From NCBI GenBank assembly GCA_033239525.1, contig BSYO01000030.1, positions 6,671,119 to 6,735,118 on the forward strand: 64,000 bases of DNA, in the 5' to 3' direction. The translations under genes and the position numbers were made by a program. This document shows positions 43,940-58,900 of this stretch, piece by piece (position 1 is the first letter of the stretch; every line of letters starts with the position of its first letter). This DNA comes from Nepenthes gracilis (lineage: Eukaryota > Streptophyta > Magnoliopsida > Caryophyllales > Nepenthaceae). The notes below the pieces were generated by a model, which was not told where the DNA came from, searched no databases, and worked only from the letters and a program-made list of their open reading frames with translations.

Positions 43940-46900
43940 TCAGGTGGCTCCTGCCTTGTTTGAAGAAGCTCCTTCCTCCTCGTCCTTACGATCTTCTGAC
44001 TTGGAATCTCCTACATTCTCAGTTTCTGGATCTTCTGGCCTCGTGACTTCATCATCATCTGCAGATGAACATAAATAATATTCACTTTTAGAGGACCAAA
44101 TCATCAAGTTGAAGCTAACCTTTTCAGAGAAACGTAGACAGCAATCACTATGGTATTTGGCTTCCCATAGACCATAGTTGCTCAAAGTTCTTTCCAACAC
44201 TGCCCAATTGCAACAAGTCATGAGGCATCAACCTCAAATTGCCAATTCAGAAACAATGTAGATCTTCTATTTGACAATTGAACTTCCCTGAACTTCTACT
44301 TTGATTTAAAAAAAAAAAAAATTATGAAAAGAAGGTGATGCCAAAGCCCCCCAAAAAAAATCAAAATGTTTTAAGTGATTCTTTAAAAATATAAAAAAGG
44401 AAAATCCAAGTAATCAGTTGTGAGTTAATAAATAAGAGCTATTAGTTTGAAGGCTTAATTAGAGGCAATTTTTCTTCTGTCTTGTTCAGATATTCAATGA
44501 ACCAAGTTGTCTGCAAAAGAATGGATTTTAAAAACAATTAGTGCTCTGAATTCCAACAGTAAGAACAAAAGAATGGAGAAGAATTGATAACCCCAAGAAG
44601 CACATAGAAAAACAAAGGCAATAGCATTCAAGAAAGAAAATTTTGAAGCATATCTGAAACATTTGAGCATACATGCTCACACGGACAAGAGGGCCAAATT
44701 CAGAAGCAACTACCTCCATCGTCACTGTCTTCAAAATCATCGCCTCCCATGCCTTCCATGTTTCCGAATTTCTGCAAATATATAGGAAAATGGATAATTA
44801 TGATGCAAACAGAACAGGCCAAAACCAATGGTATAGCTTGATTTAAAATATCTACCGAGAAATCCATCCCGCCCATATCAAAGTCCGCAGGACCTAAAGC
44901 AAAAATAGGCATTAGTCATTTAATTTGCAATAAGCAATAATGTTGATGCGGAGCAGAATAACTCAAGTAGATGAACTGAATTTAACAGACATACCACTGT
45001 CATCATCTTCATCAACCCATTTGTCCCAATCCACTTTTATGTAATGTGGAGCCTTCTCATCACCATGTAAAAGTTTCTTCCACCACTTCTTCTCTGCCTT
45101 CTCAATCACACAGAAGATATTCCTTACACCGATATTTATTTTACTTTCCTGAAAGAAGATGACATGAGCCTGAGAAAGGGTAGGAATAAACTGAATGCAA
45201 GGATCAAAAGGCAGCTGAAGCATTCAGCTAACCTTACAAAATCATTTGCTCAAAACTGCAAAAAATTACTTCAATAGTTCTCCTCAAGTGGTGCTACTTG
45301 TTAGCAAGAAGTCTATCTAAAACTCAGATTGGTTACCCTTTGGAGTCAAGTGACGTATTATAGTACTGTTTGTTTAAAAAAAAAAAAATCAGAAAAAAGC
45401 TACGCTTCCATTTAAGTTCTGTTTCAAGTGTCCTGCACATTGTTTCCAACAAAATCAGGTATCAGAGCCAGGTTGATTTAACAGTCGCTCTTTTCACTCA
45501 TGACCAGCAATAATGTGGCAGCAATCTCTTCTCCAACAATTCTGATTTCTGGTGGCACTAAATATCAATTTTGGTGGGTTAAGGTGAGAACCTTGTTCAC
45601 ATCACATGATTTGTGGGAATTTGTTGTCAATGGTCCAGTGGACCCAGAAGAAGTTTCAAAGATTAACAGCTGAACAACAAAACAAGAAAATCAGAAAAGG
45701 ATGTCAAACCTCAGTTTATGATTCAACATTCTCGAACGATGCCATTTTTCCACAAGTGATGGGTGCTGCTAGAAAAGGATGTCAAACCTCAGTTTATGAT
45801 TCAACATTCTCGAACGATGCCATTTTTCCACAAGTGATGGGTGCTGCTGCTTCAAAGGAAGCAAGGAATTGGCTCCAGGAGCAGTATCAAGGTTCAAGCA
45901 AAGTCATCATTGTCAAATTACAAACACTTAGCCAAGATTTTGAAAATTTATTGTTGAAATCATCAAATCATATGAAGATTTCTTCCATTGTGAGTCAAGT
46001 ACGATCCTTTTGAGAAGGATTGACAGGCTAAAAGATTGTTGAAAAGGTTGAGGAGCCTCCTCCCCCAAAAAAGAAAAAAATTGACCATGCTTTGCAGCAA
46101 TTCAAGAATCAAAATATTTGGCTGAATACGCATTAGTTGTGTTGATGGGTTCCCTTCAAGCACATGAGCAGCGATTGATCCGGACAGTTGAAGAATCTCT
46201 AAAGAAAGCTTTTTAGTCAAGGATCGATCTGAAGCAAAAGTCAGATTGCTTGTGGAGAGGAAGCAATGGAAGAGGATGTGGTGATGCACATCATGGAAGA
46301 GGAAAACAAAGAAGCCAAGGCAAGAGGCAGAGGAGCAACCAACAGAGAAAAGCTTACGGAGTTAACTATGCTAACCACACTCCACAGAGACATTGTGGAA
46401 CTTATCATGATATAAGGATTTTTGGTTCCAAAATAAGGCTGGTGAGAGGAAAACTTCTTTTCAATGCCATAATTGTAAGATTTATGGGCTGCATTCAGAA
46501 ATATTGCCCAGAAAAGAGCAATGTGCAAACAAACTTACATGAAGAAAAAGATGCATCCTAAGAAAATTTATTTTTCAATGGTTTAGCAGCTCATGTTGAC
46601 ATGTCTGAAGATATTTGTTATCTAAATAATGGTTGCAGGAAAGACGCAATTGGCAACAAGAACTTCATTGTGGAGCTTGATGACTGCGTGCAGGCACAAG
46701 TAAGAATGGGCGGCAACAATCATGTTCAAGTGCGTGGTTTGGGGACTATCTCAGAGGTCCAAAAATGAAAAACAGCTCATACGCAATGATTTGTATCATG
46801 TATATTCCTGGGCTAACTCAAACTTGCTTAGTATGGGCCCAATAATAAGAAAACATTATTGTGTTGTGTTTGACAATGATGTTTGCATGGTATATGATAA

Positions 46901-49900
46901 GAGAAGCATGGATTCGATTTCCTCAGTTAAAATGACAGAAAACATAATGTTTCCCGTTGTTTTTTCAAAGGTCACCCTTAATGCTTCTACTGCATCAACT
47001 CGTGATTGCATAATTATCTCAAGTTTTGCAGGATAAAATTTTTGCATAGAGAAAAAATGGTTTCTGGTTTTTCCATGACAAATGGTGAAAAATAACTGTG
47101 TGAAGCATGCCTTTTTGGCAATCAACATTGCCAAAAGGTTTCCAAAGGGTACATCTTGGAGAGCCACAAAGCTTTAATGCTGGTTCATGAGGGCATTTGT
47201 GGTTCAATGCATATAGCCACATTAAAAGAAGTACTTCTCTCATTTTGTCGATGAATTTCCCAGAATGACTTGGGCATACTTTCTCAAAGAAAAATCTGAG
47301 GCTGTACTTGGGCGTAATTCATGAAGTTTCTAAACATTTTAAAGCATTAGCTAAAAAGCAATCTGGGTGTTCAATTTTGGCTCTACCTACTGAAAGAGGG
47401 AGTGAGTTCACATCCTGAGAGTTCAGCACTTTTGCAGTGATTGTGGCATATAGAGACAACTTATAGTCAGCTGCTTCCCCAACAAAACAGGGTGCTGGAG
47501 CACAAGAACAAAACCATCATGGAGGCAGCCAAAAGTGTGTTAAAAGACAAATGAAGGTCTTCATAAGCAGTTTTGGGCAAAAACTGTTGTTGGGGAAGTT
47601 TATGATAGCAATAGTTCTCCAACTTGACCAGTTGAAGGAAAAAAACCATATGAGGCCTGGAATGGTCGGAAGCCAAAGGTGAGTTACCTGAAGGTTTTGG
47701 ATCCATTGCATATGCTTTTGTTCCATCATAAATCAGCTAAAAGCTAGACAAAAAGAGCATCAAGTGTATCTTTATTGGATATAGCGATAAGACAAAGGGC
47801 TACAGACATTATGATCACATATCTAAGAAACTAATTGCTAGACAGCATGTCATATTCAATGAAAATGGTGCTTGGAATTGGGAATGTGAAGGTACTATGC
47901 ATGATTATGTGACATTGAAGGTCATGAATTTCATCCATCTACCAGCTTGCGTCTTCTTTACAACAACAGATTTCACTCCATCAATCACAGATTCTCCACC
48001 AAAGTAGGTAAGAACAATTGATGCAATCCCATTGAGAAAAACAATAACTTGGACATTGGTTGATTTATCTATTGGAAAGGAAGCAACTGGTTCCAAGTAG
48101 ATTTATAAGTCCAAGTTCAATCCAGATGGCACTTTAAAGAGGCTAAAAGCTCAATTAGCTGCAAAAGGACATGCACAAGTTCTAGGTATTGATTTGACAT
48201 AAAATTATGCTCCACTTGCTCGATTTTATATCTGGTTGTTGAAACAACCAACCATATGAGCAGCCGATGCCAAGAGAGTTTGGCATAAAGCATCTATATA
48301 TGGCTTTTCAAGTCTGCTCGTGCAGGATGTAAATGTTGAACGGTCACCAGGCTTTCGAGTGAAAAGTAGGGAGCACGAAGTTTACAAATTGCATAAAGTA
48401 CACCAAAAGCATGCTGCAACAAAATTGACAACCATTATGGCCATAATAATTTCCAAAAGTGTGCTAATGAACCATTTTGTATGTTAAAACTCATGGCAAT
48501 GATTTCCTTGTAGTGCGTTGTGTGTTGACAAAATAATTTATCCTATAGATTTCACTCAAATGATGGAAGCATTTATAGAATCCATGACGCAAACATTTGA
48601 AATGTCCAACTTGGGTTCTTCAGACTATTTTCTTGGAATTGAAGTTATTCAAGATGCAAACAGAAATTTTCATTTCTCAAAGTAAGTACGTAGATGATTG
48701 TTGAGAAAGTTTGGAATGGTGAATTGCAAACCGGATGAGATGCCAATGAATACAAATGAGAAGCTATTTTTTTTTTAAATGATGTTCTTTCAAAGGTTGA
48801 TGAGAATCCATTTAGTCTCCTGATGGAAGTCTCTTGCATCTAACTCACAGAAGACCAAACATTGCTTTTGATGTTAGTCTCATCTTCAGACTCATGCACA
48901 GGTATATGAAAGGTAAATCCAATACCCTTGCTGCTTTCACTGACAGTGATTGGGCAGGTGGTGTTGATGACAGGAAAAGCACTAGTGTTTATGCTTTCAG
49001 CTTGGTTTAAAAGCCATTGCTGGGGCATCAAAAACAACAAAGCACAGCTTTATCAAGCACATAAAATTAGTACAATGCGACTACAATAACAGCTAGTCAA
49101 GCAGATTGGTTGAGAATAATTTTGGAAGATTTGAAGCAAAGGGAAGCAGGATTAAGTCTGATATGTGTGACATTAAATGTGCAATGACACTGTCCAAGAA
49201 TCCAATATAGCAAGGAAAGACTGAACACATTAAGACACTGCATCATTTTATACAAGAGTTGGTTAATCAAGGTGTGGCGGAGTTGCAATATTGCAACATA
49301 GAAAATCAACTTACAGACATTATGACCAAGGCTTTAGCAAGGAAGAAGTTCAGAAATTCATGTCTATGACAGAAGCGCAAGACCCCTTTGAATTTGGGGG
49401 GAGTGTTTTAAAAGTTGATTCCAAACTTGGCTTGGTTGGTAACTAATTAAGACTTGGACTTTACATGATTTCAAACAATAAGCTTTCGGTTATTTAGTTG
49501 TTCTATAATTATGTAATAGCACCTAATTAAGTAATAGAGGATTTTTTTTTGGGAGTCAAGTGAACATGTCTATCAAAGTGGGAAAGTGGTGCTAGTTAGC
49601 AAAGTCTATGTAAATCTAAGGTTTTTACACTTGGGAATCAGGTGAGATGTTATTGTCTTCTGTGCTGTTTTTTATTTCTTTTTTTCAGGAAAAACGTACA
49701 CACTTTCATTAAAGTTGTATTTCTTGTAAGAACATAATTGCAGAAAAAAAAGGCAAATACTTAATGGGAAAAAAAAAATGGAAAATAAAGCATATAACTG
49801 CAATTATGTTTAACAGTAAAAGGCATAAGTATATATTCCAAAATGGGAAAAAATGGATCCCAATTCCACCCACTAGTTTCCCAGAAAATTTAAGCCAAAA

Positions 49901-52900
49901 GCCAACACCAACCCACAAAAAGATATTGCAAATACATCCTTAAAAAACAGAAATCATACTAAACAGAAAAGGAGACAAGAAGAAACAGGTCACCTCATAC
50001 TAATGGCTTTTTAAATGCCCTATCTTGCCTGCATATACTAATATAGAAAATATATGTAGAAAGTCAATGAGGCATTAGAACTGAACATCATCGATAAAAT
50101 CACTCACTTTAGATTACAAAATGGTCTATGACAAATATTTAAGCGCTCAATCTTGCATGCGTATGTACACTAATATAAAGCGCTTAAGATATGTGCACAA
50201 AGTCAATAAGGAATAACAACTAAAAATCATTGATAAAATCACTCACTTTTGGATTTACAAATGGTCCATACCAAAGCCATGAAAATAGTGGTCCATACAT
50301 ATTACAGGTATGCCAGTCCTGGACCAGGGGGTTTCCTTTGGCGGGAGAGGAAAGCCTCTTCCTCACCCTGTCAGAAGTTGATCCCTCATCCAACAGAAGA
50401 GAAAATTTTAGTGTTAATAAATCTGAGCCATCCACGACACATGAATGGCCCAAATTGTTTCCATCCCCTTTTCAGCTGGAATCCGCCCCTCTTATTTCAT
50501 TCCAAATTTCAAATTGCAAAACCCCACCACTTTCTCTCTTCTCCATTCTCCATTTCTCAACTCAGATTTTTAAACTTCTCTGGCCAAGTCTTTCATTCTT
50601 CACACTGTAGGGCTTTGTTTCAGTAACTTGAAATCATCTTGCCATTTTGCTATTTACTTTGAATCTAGCATTCTTCGTCTAGCACCGAATCTTGGTCTAT
50701 CCAGTCCAACACAATTTAACAGTCATACTTTCTCCTCTAAAGCCCGGATGACAAATTGTTCAAATTTTCTTATGAACCTTGTAAATGAATATTGTAACAC
50801 AAGGTAGTGTCCAAAACAGAGCAAAGATAGCAGAAAGCTTCTTGACCAAGCCTACTTAAAAGATGTCACACATCACCATGTTAATTTGACTTCAATAGGT
50901 GTTTAACATATAATTTTGCTCTTTGAATGGGAATTCGCTAATACTTTAATCGATAAAACATCAGATTATGATAAAGCAAAATGTTTAATAAGACAACATG
51001 GCATATCATCCATAGATAATACAAACATGTATATTTTTTTGCAGTTTTTAACAGTATGGTGGTCTCAGCTTCTAATTGCATTCCCACAGTTACTTAATGG
51101 GAGACCATTATCACTTCTACTTGTAGCCGTTGAAGCACCACTATCAACTGACATTATACTTTCCCATTTTCAAAATTTCAATCCCAGTAATACACCAGTA
51201 AAGCTCCATTCTAACTACACCACCTTCCAAGGAAATTCAGGCCTCTTCTTTGCCTTCCCTGTCTTCTTTGAGCAGCAAACATTTGCTCATCAATTTCAAA
51301 AAATCATGGCAAACACCACTTCTTGAATTTTTTTTGAAGTAAAAATTTTGGCAACTTCTCAGAGCAAATGAGGGAAATTAAACAAATCCATTTCCATCAC
51401 AAATTTTCATTACTCGTACAACTTTATCACATCTTTCAAGAAAATGAGGAAATTAACTCCACAACTCCCTAAGATCTATCCCACAGTAAAAGCCTCTCCG
51501 TTGTTTTCAAATTTGGTTCACTGTGAAAAGAAATCAGTGAAGCCAAAAAAAAAAAAAAAAAAAAAAACTAACAGCAAATTCTCAAAGAAAATGAAGTTAT
51601 TATTATTATTTTTTAATGTTGAGAAGCAAACCTTGAGATATGTTGCTAGATGAAAAATGCTAGATTCAAAGTCATTGAGAAATAAAAAACCCTAGATGAC
51701 TTTAACTTAGCCAAGTGAAGCACTCAGCAAGAGCTGAAGAATGAAGAATTTTATGAAGTTGATAAATTTGGGCTGAGAGATGAAAAATGGAAGAGCAAGA
51801 AAATCAAGGGATTATGCAATTTAAAATTTGGAATGAAAGAAGAGAGGTTGAGGGGTGGAGTCCAGTTGAGAGGGGGTTGGAAAAAATGTAGGCGTAATGG
51901 ACAGCTCAGATTTATCATTTATACTAAAGTTTTCTCTTCCATTGGATGAGGGATCAATGGATGACTGTCACCTGTGAAGGAGACCCCCAGTCTGCCAGTC
52001 CCTACCCACAAATTGGGAAATATCTTGAGAGGGGAAAAGAAGTGCATTGATATATCGTATGAATTATTTTTCTATAACCTCTAGTCCCTTCTACAGATAA
52101 TCCTCAACCTACAGATAATCCTCAACTACATATTCCATCTGGCTGAAACATGTGACCAGTTTGCTCCATGAGCAATTGACTATCCAATTCACATGGTAGG
52201 AAAAAAACTGCCTTTTCACCCATTTTTGAAATGATAAAATTGGTTGCATCAGAGTCCAATGCATAACCCGATCCACTTGAAAACTATGCATATGGCACTC
52301 CACCTCTGCTGGAAAGGAAATGCATTTCTTCCATATTACTTCCATTTCACAAAAAAAAAAATCTTACATTTATTACTCCCGCTATTTCTCATGTAGAAGA
52401 AACCAAATAAACAATGAGATCTAAATATTTTTTCTACTGAGGTAGAAGTACTACATTACATAAAAGGTGGAAAACATTGAAAAAACAGGAACAAAAAACA
52501 TTTTACTTTAATCATGGATTTGAGACCGAATAGTCTCACCATTGGAGTATTCCTTACCTCTGACGCACAAGCACAGTGTACAGCTAAAATTTACATTATC
52601 ATATTTACTATAATACTATGAGTATTATTGCTTGAGTATGGTGTTAAATGGGCTAGAGACATTGTACCAAGAAATCCTGTAGCGAAGGGGATTTTTATTT
52701 GTATAATTGGTACTTTGAACTTGGAATGAGTAAGAAGAAATTAACGATACTTCAGAAATATCCAGCAACAAGAAGGAAAAGATTGAATAGATTAGCTCTC
52801 AAACATTCGGCAATCTAGCCCAAGTATAGTGCGAAATCATCAAAATGTTACCTATCATGGATGGGTGCAACCATATAGGTTAAACCAAGATAAGAAGATG

Positions 52901-55900
52901 CTACTAGGAATAAGGAACATTGGTACATTAACAATTCCTTACAGAGATGGGATATATTAGGATTATAAGGATCAATATATTGTACTTATAAGAGACGAAG
53001 AGTGTGGGACAGAAAGTCAAGGATGAAGAGAGGACATGCTACAAATCAGGATATTCTGAGAGTAATACAGGTAGCAATTGAGTATTCATATATGTGGAGA
53101 AGTTAAAGGTAATGTATTGTGTAAAGAGTATGGAAGATTGTAAACACTAAAATGATGCTAGAATAAGAATCCCAAAACATCACAGGAAGGCAACATCTGG
53201 GGAGCTGGTGAAAATGAAATTCCGGAAAGAATTAGATGTGTGGGTAGAAGAGACTCCATAGATGAAGATTTTTATAGATGAGGATATAAAAGGTTATATT
53301 TGACAGGAAGAAAATGGATATGCAAGTGAGCGTAGGAAATATCATTATGGGGAAAGAAATGAAAAAAATGTTAGTTTGGAGTTGATGTCACTAATATTAA
53401 CTGATAAGGGATCATGACCCAAGCCTTCCACTCGACTCAGAGGTGCAAATCATGATTTGAGATATTGTGGTCTTGTCCAATTGAGCACTCCTTGGGAGGT
53501 TGATGACATCAAAAAGAAGATGCCAAATTAAAACCTGAGCGCAACTACAAAGGACACCACTACATGGGCACTTTCAATTAATGGCAGATTCACTGTAAAA
53601 TCAGCTTGGAGGATCTTCTAATATGACCACACAATTGTTCCATGGGCTAAAGCTTTTTGGAAACTAAAGGACATCCCTTCGCATGCTTTTATTTTTGGCT
53701 TGCTGTTTGCAATAGACTCTCCACTATAGGCCCAATACAGCACTTTGATCATGAAAACTTGTGTTCTGTATGCCAGGCAATAAAAATACATTACCACTTC
53801 CAATGTTCATACCCAAAACAGGTGTGGAACTGAGTATGTCAAAGCAAGATGTTCATGGCCTTAGGAAGAATGGAATGTAGGTATCAATTGGGAGGCAAAT
53901 AATCGGAAGGGTCAAATTGCAAATCATGCTCTGAAGATTGACCCTAATCTACCATTTTTGGTAAAATGCAACCAACACCATTTTGATACCTCTTTCAACC
54001 ATAACACTGAATGCTTAATAACCATATATCACAACAGTTATTGATAAACTGCCACCATCAAATTCAGATGGTCTACACTACAGATTCCTAGCTAGAGATT
54101 GTGGATTACTACTTGACTTCGAAGTAACCACAGCTGAAGGGACCAACATGGAGTTCCTTGAGGTTACGAAACAGGCTGCCACTGCAGTTCTTGTATATCA
54201 AGTGAATAGAGCCTCTGCTATGGTAATGGAAACTGTGCACATGCTTCTGGGTCTTCGAGGCTTTTGGCTTGCAACAAATCAATTTCAGGATGATAGATGA
54301 GGCTTATCAGAAGCATGGTGCTGCTGCTTTATGGGTAGGAAAACAATTGCAAAGATGGCAGGAGTAACATTGCAGAGGAGACTGTTGCTGATCGCTGGAA
54401 TTCAAGCTGCTGTAACTCGAGATGCTGGAGCAGAAGTGGGTCTTTGCTACCAGCAAGTTGATCATGCTGCTCTGATGGCCTCTGGCAGCATTAGGTATAG
54501 ATGTGCTAAGCTACTTGGCTTCAGAATTCTGAGAACCCTGATGTGGATGGCTATGCTAATTTTGGGGATCGTGTGTCAACACTGCCGGGAAAGTGTGCCA
54601 CTAGGTGGAAGCATCCTCTCTACCTTTTCCTCTTTGCTGCTTCTGTTTCATTTTTCTTGGAGATCAAATGACAACCTTGAGGATGATCCACCCAGTCCAA
54701 ACTTTCCAAATCAGTTTCTATTATTGAGTGAATTGAGTCTAGGAACCTGTTTGGTTATTGCAGATGGAAATGATCAAGTATTTATACCCATTTGTTTGGT
54801 GGACCTCTGTGTTTCTGAGTGTTGTACCTTTCTGCATAATTTTCCGAAAGGACTAGCGGTTGAGAGGAGCATTCGATTGTGGATAGCAAAAAAAGAGCAC
54901 TTTGGATCTCAAAGAGAGTAGTGAAAAGATATGGATGAAACAATCATGTTTGAAGTGTGACCTTAAGAGGTCATAGGTAAATTAAAATGATGTACCATAT
55001 CAAAAGGAAGTTGGAGGAAGTGCAAGGTCATCAAAGAAAATGTGAAAGCCAATAAAGATACTAGGCATTGTAATACTGTAGAAATGATGAGAACTCGAGC
55101 AGAAATAGATATGTAAAGAATGAGGCAAAGAAAGCAGTGGGTTGGCTAAGTCTAAAGCATGTCAGGAGAAATACAAGTGACTTAGCATAAAGGTGGAGAC
55201 AGGGTGTCTTTTGACAGGCTAAGGTAATAGATAGAACAAAAAATTTGAACTGAACAAAGCGCATCAACAATGGTGAGAAGTAGAGTACTGTTGCAGATGG
55301 GGATATGAAATAAGATGGAGAACCTATTTCAATAATCTTTTCAATCGAGGTAGGGAGATTACCTTATTGTTCTAAAGTTTACAGGTGATGAGGAAATTAC
55401 CTGGTTAACTTCGATGTTAAATAAAAACATAAGAAACAAGGAGATGTCAAGCGAGTGGAGGTATAGCACACTAAGTTACAAGATTAAAGGGGATATATAA
55501 AAATGTGCCAACTATAGAGGTACTAAGTTGATAAGCCATATGATGAAATTATACACGAGGCTCAAGCAAAGCACGTGTCATGGCCCAAATTATATTTCTT
55601 GATAGTCCAAATGATAACGTTGAAATCAACTTGTAACTATATTATACATTCTTCTCTACAGTATAATTTAATTTTTTTTATTCAAAAACTTGCTAAACTT
55701 TTATCTATTTACATTGATAAGACAACTATTACATTCACTTATACATTCTATAAATTACATCAAATTATTAGTTCTTAAGGTATTCACATAATCAACAACA
55801 AAAACCACATATGCTATATCAATGTTTGCCTTGCAAAAGGATGTCCATCACTAAAATACTCTATTAACTATTTTTAGGACTATATGGTAACCTGATAATC

Positions 55901-58900
55901 TGAAAGGCTAAAGGAAAAGAAATTCGTGAGCTAAATGTTCAATAAATAATTCTATAATCAGGAATATAATAATTATAAAGGACAATATAACATACAAGAT
56001 CCAAGATATAATAACTCACAGGCATTGTGTGCCATATGCCATATACATTATATGATATATCCCATGAACAGAGATTCCATATGAAAAATCTGCAATGATT
56101 ATATTTCTATTACTACAAATCTAAGCCTAATGAATTTATGCCCCCATTAATTAGGTATATTATTCATTACTTAATCTATCCTCTATCACCTCATCGAGCA
56201 ATGCTAAGAGCATCCTACAACCACACGTATATTGTTTGGCTAGCCAATAACTGAATATTTCCACATATCCATATCACAATATAATACATATAAATTCTAT
56301 AGAAGAAATATAAATATATCCTCAAGATTAACTAAATGACCATGATATGGGATAGTGTGGAGTACATTAAGGTACTCTGGCGCCAATATCATTTAGATAT
56401 AATAGTGTCTTCATACATCTTCCTTTTCTTTATCTATGAAATGTAGAATGAAAGTATCATACTATATTGGTCTTCAACATAGAATATCCAGGATCCATAC
56501 ATTGATAATTTCATGTTATCTTCACTTGTAATTCTTTACCACATTCTACCAACTTGAGTAATATCAAGGAAACTATGGTACAATCACATAAGAAACTGAA
56601 GAAATACAAATAGGATCATAAAAATCATAAATTAATACAATGATGATCGAAATCATTCGGAAGATGTAAATACAATAAGAGAACAATGTATCAGCAGAGA
56701 GTCGATGAACATATCTAGAAATAAAAAATCTCTCAATATAGCCTAAGGCGCCATTTATTTTCTTCTAAACATCAAAAATAGATTTGTCCTCCAATTAATT
56801 GATTAAATTTCATCAATGAACACTTTGATCATTATTATTTACTAAATTCATAATAAGTGAAAAGCTCATTTATCATATTGGATCATTGGAAATATATCCA
56901 TAGAAAATTATTTCCTAACACCTCCAATTTAATAAAACTAACTTAGATTAGCCTATTTTCCAATTAAACATCAAAATATTAAGGAGCCACTAACACAATC
57001 AACTATTATTTTTATAGTTTTCGAAATGATAACTAACATATTTAATTACTCCTCCATCCTCAATTCACACACAGTAATGTCTCCAAGGAACAAGAATAGA
57101 GCACCAAAAAAATTCCACCAAAATTCAAACATGAGACAATTTAAACCAGGACTTGTGCTAAAATTTCAACATAGGAGCATTAATATATTATGGATTAGAT
57201 TAACACAATAAAACTTACTTTCCCCAATTTCCAGATTAATCGTTTGAAGGACCTATTTTTCATCTTTATTTTTGAATCCAAAGTTTAGCTTAAATTAGAC
57301 TCACCCACCAACTTCTATTACTTACTGATTATCAAAATCATCACATAAATCCCCCATGGAACTAATTGAACACTAAAAATACAATCCTAGTAGCAAATTA
57401 ACTCAAATGAACAGAAATCACATAAAACCAAAAATTCTGGACATCTTTGAAATTCATCAAATTCAATTCAACCAGAGATATTCAACAATCATAGACAATA
57501 ATTCATGAAACTAGAAAGCTTTAGAGATCTAGAATAACTGAGAGATTACATAATTACATACTCAAATTCTTTACCCGGCTTTCTCTATTTCCTCTTTTAT
57601 TCTTTCTCAGATTTTTGCCCCAAATATTGCCAACTCATCTTCAATTCGATTGATGTTTACACTCAATTGTCCGTTATCCACCTCATGCTCTACTTGGTGC
57701 CATTTCCTTATCCGAATTCCAGCTCAGTTGAGCCGAATGGAGACACATCTCAAAATATTTATTGTTTTATGACACATAAAATTTGCAGTAATGATTCTGA
57801 TTATTCCACCCCAGTGTAGCTGTAGATCTTCAGCTTAGCATATACCCTTTCTGCAAGCCTTTAAGGAGAAATTTTGATACATTTTGAAGTTACATTGAAA
57901 TTTTAACATAAGGTGCTATTTGGGTGTCCGATAATAAATTTGATGAGTTCACTATAATTAAGGATTGTCGTCAGAATATATAAGCTTCAGTTAACCAACT
58001 AGAATATGGAATGCATACCCCATTTGGTTCCACAAATTTTCTTCTCCTCTTCATTCTTCCTCTGTTCTGATTCTCCTCTTCTTCTTTTTTTTTCTTTCTT
58101 TCTTTCCTTTTCAATTTATTCAGCTAATGGTCTTCCAGCCCAAGGTTTTCAATATATATTTTTAAAATCATAGTCCCAATTAAATCTATCTGAATAATAA
58201 TTCCCCAATAATTTTTTTAATTCTAAACATGACCCAAAATATACCCTATTTAATGCATTATATGATTAAAAATTCAGAATGTCACAACACATGTAACAAA
58301 AAAACAATTCAATTCGTCTCGTGCAGATCTAGTAGGGAATAAGTACTTGATGAAGCAATTTAAGGAGAGATAGAATAAACTCCATATGGTGTTTCATTGA
58401 TTTGGAGAATGCAGAAGATCCAGTTCCAGAAAAAGCAATGTCTCATATTTTTAATAAATTTCATTGATCCTACAATGTCACCATGCCGTCTAGCACTCTC
58501 CTTTAATGTTCATTGCCTTTTGGAAGTCCTTACCCCAACAACTATCCAGCACTTCTGCTTATATATACTCATAAGATTTTGTTTGCTATAACGTTTACTA
58601 AATTAGCCATCCATCATGTTTCATAACTTTTACACATCACGTACAGCCCAAATATATTCTTTCAACATCTTATCTCTTAATTTTAATGTATTCTCTTCCT
58701 TCAAATTCAACCATCTGAATCTCTAGATGTTACATTCTATCTCTTCTGTCGTTCAAAGCCAACACTAATTCCATATTATCCGAGGGAATTTGATGTATTA
58801 CAATGAAATGACTCAATTGTAATTGCAAAAAATGCCTCAATTAACTGGCATATACAATTAGAATGCCATCATTATGTAGTAGGGCCTAATTTTACAAAAT

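Larger units (their letters stand above)
45290..49742 (+). mobile_element. Decayed Copia element C (plus strand)
   Basis: A primer site GGTATCAGAGCCAGG at 45458-45472 (initiator-Met tRNA type) follows a 5' LTR remnant (about 45290-45457). Gag starts at ATG 45500 ([20 protein letters not shown]). Integrase, RT and RNase H fragments follow out of frame, e.g. [20 protein letters not shown] near 48945-49005 and [20 protein letters not shown] near 49278-49335. A polypurine tract tttggggggag abuts a 3' LTR (49404 to about 49742). The two LTRs share gtggtgcta and catttaagtt-like blocks but are strongly diverged. Inactive. Confidence 0.8.
52860..58440 (+). mobile_element. RTE-type LINE, interrupted and decayed
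   Basis: Three parts in plus orientation. The endonuclease start lies near 52900-52945 (RNIGTLT-, cf. the RTE opening WNIGTLTGKS). RT lies at 54900-55575 ([50 protein letters not shown]). The RT continuation begins at about 58290 ([29 protein letters not shown], cf. DLHMVFIDLEKAYDRVP). A probable solo LTR at 55576-58286 splits the RT, and 53400-54330 is foreign. Stops occur throughout. Limits are approximate. Confidence 0.72.

Noticed and set aside
50249..50626. Overlapping frames at the left end of the long-TIR element
   Set aside because: They read across an inverted-repeat arm and stop inside it; no family signal.
50916..51326. 136-codon open frame inside the long-TIR element
   Set aside because: Not similar to transposases I know and without splice context; left as non-coding interior.
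54331..54921. 196-codon open frame in p23 intron 2
   Set aside because: Longest plus frame of the interval but no recognised domain, no plausible exon partners and mixed hydrophobic composition; surrounded by LINE fragments. Most likely chance or captured sequence.
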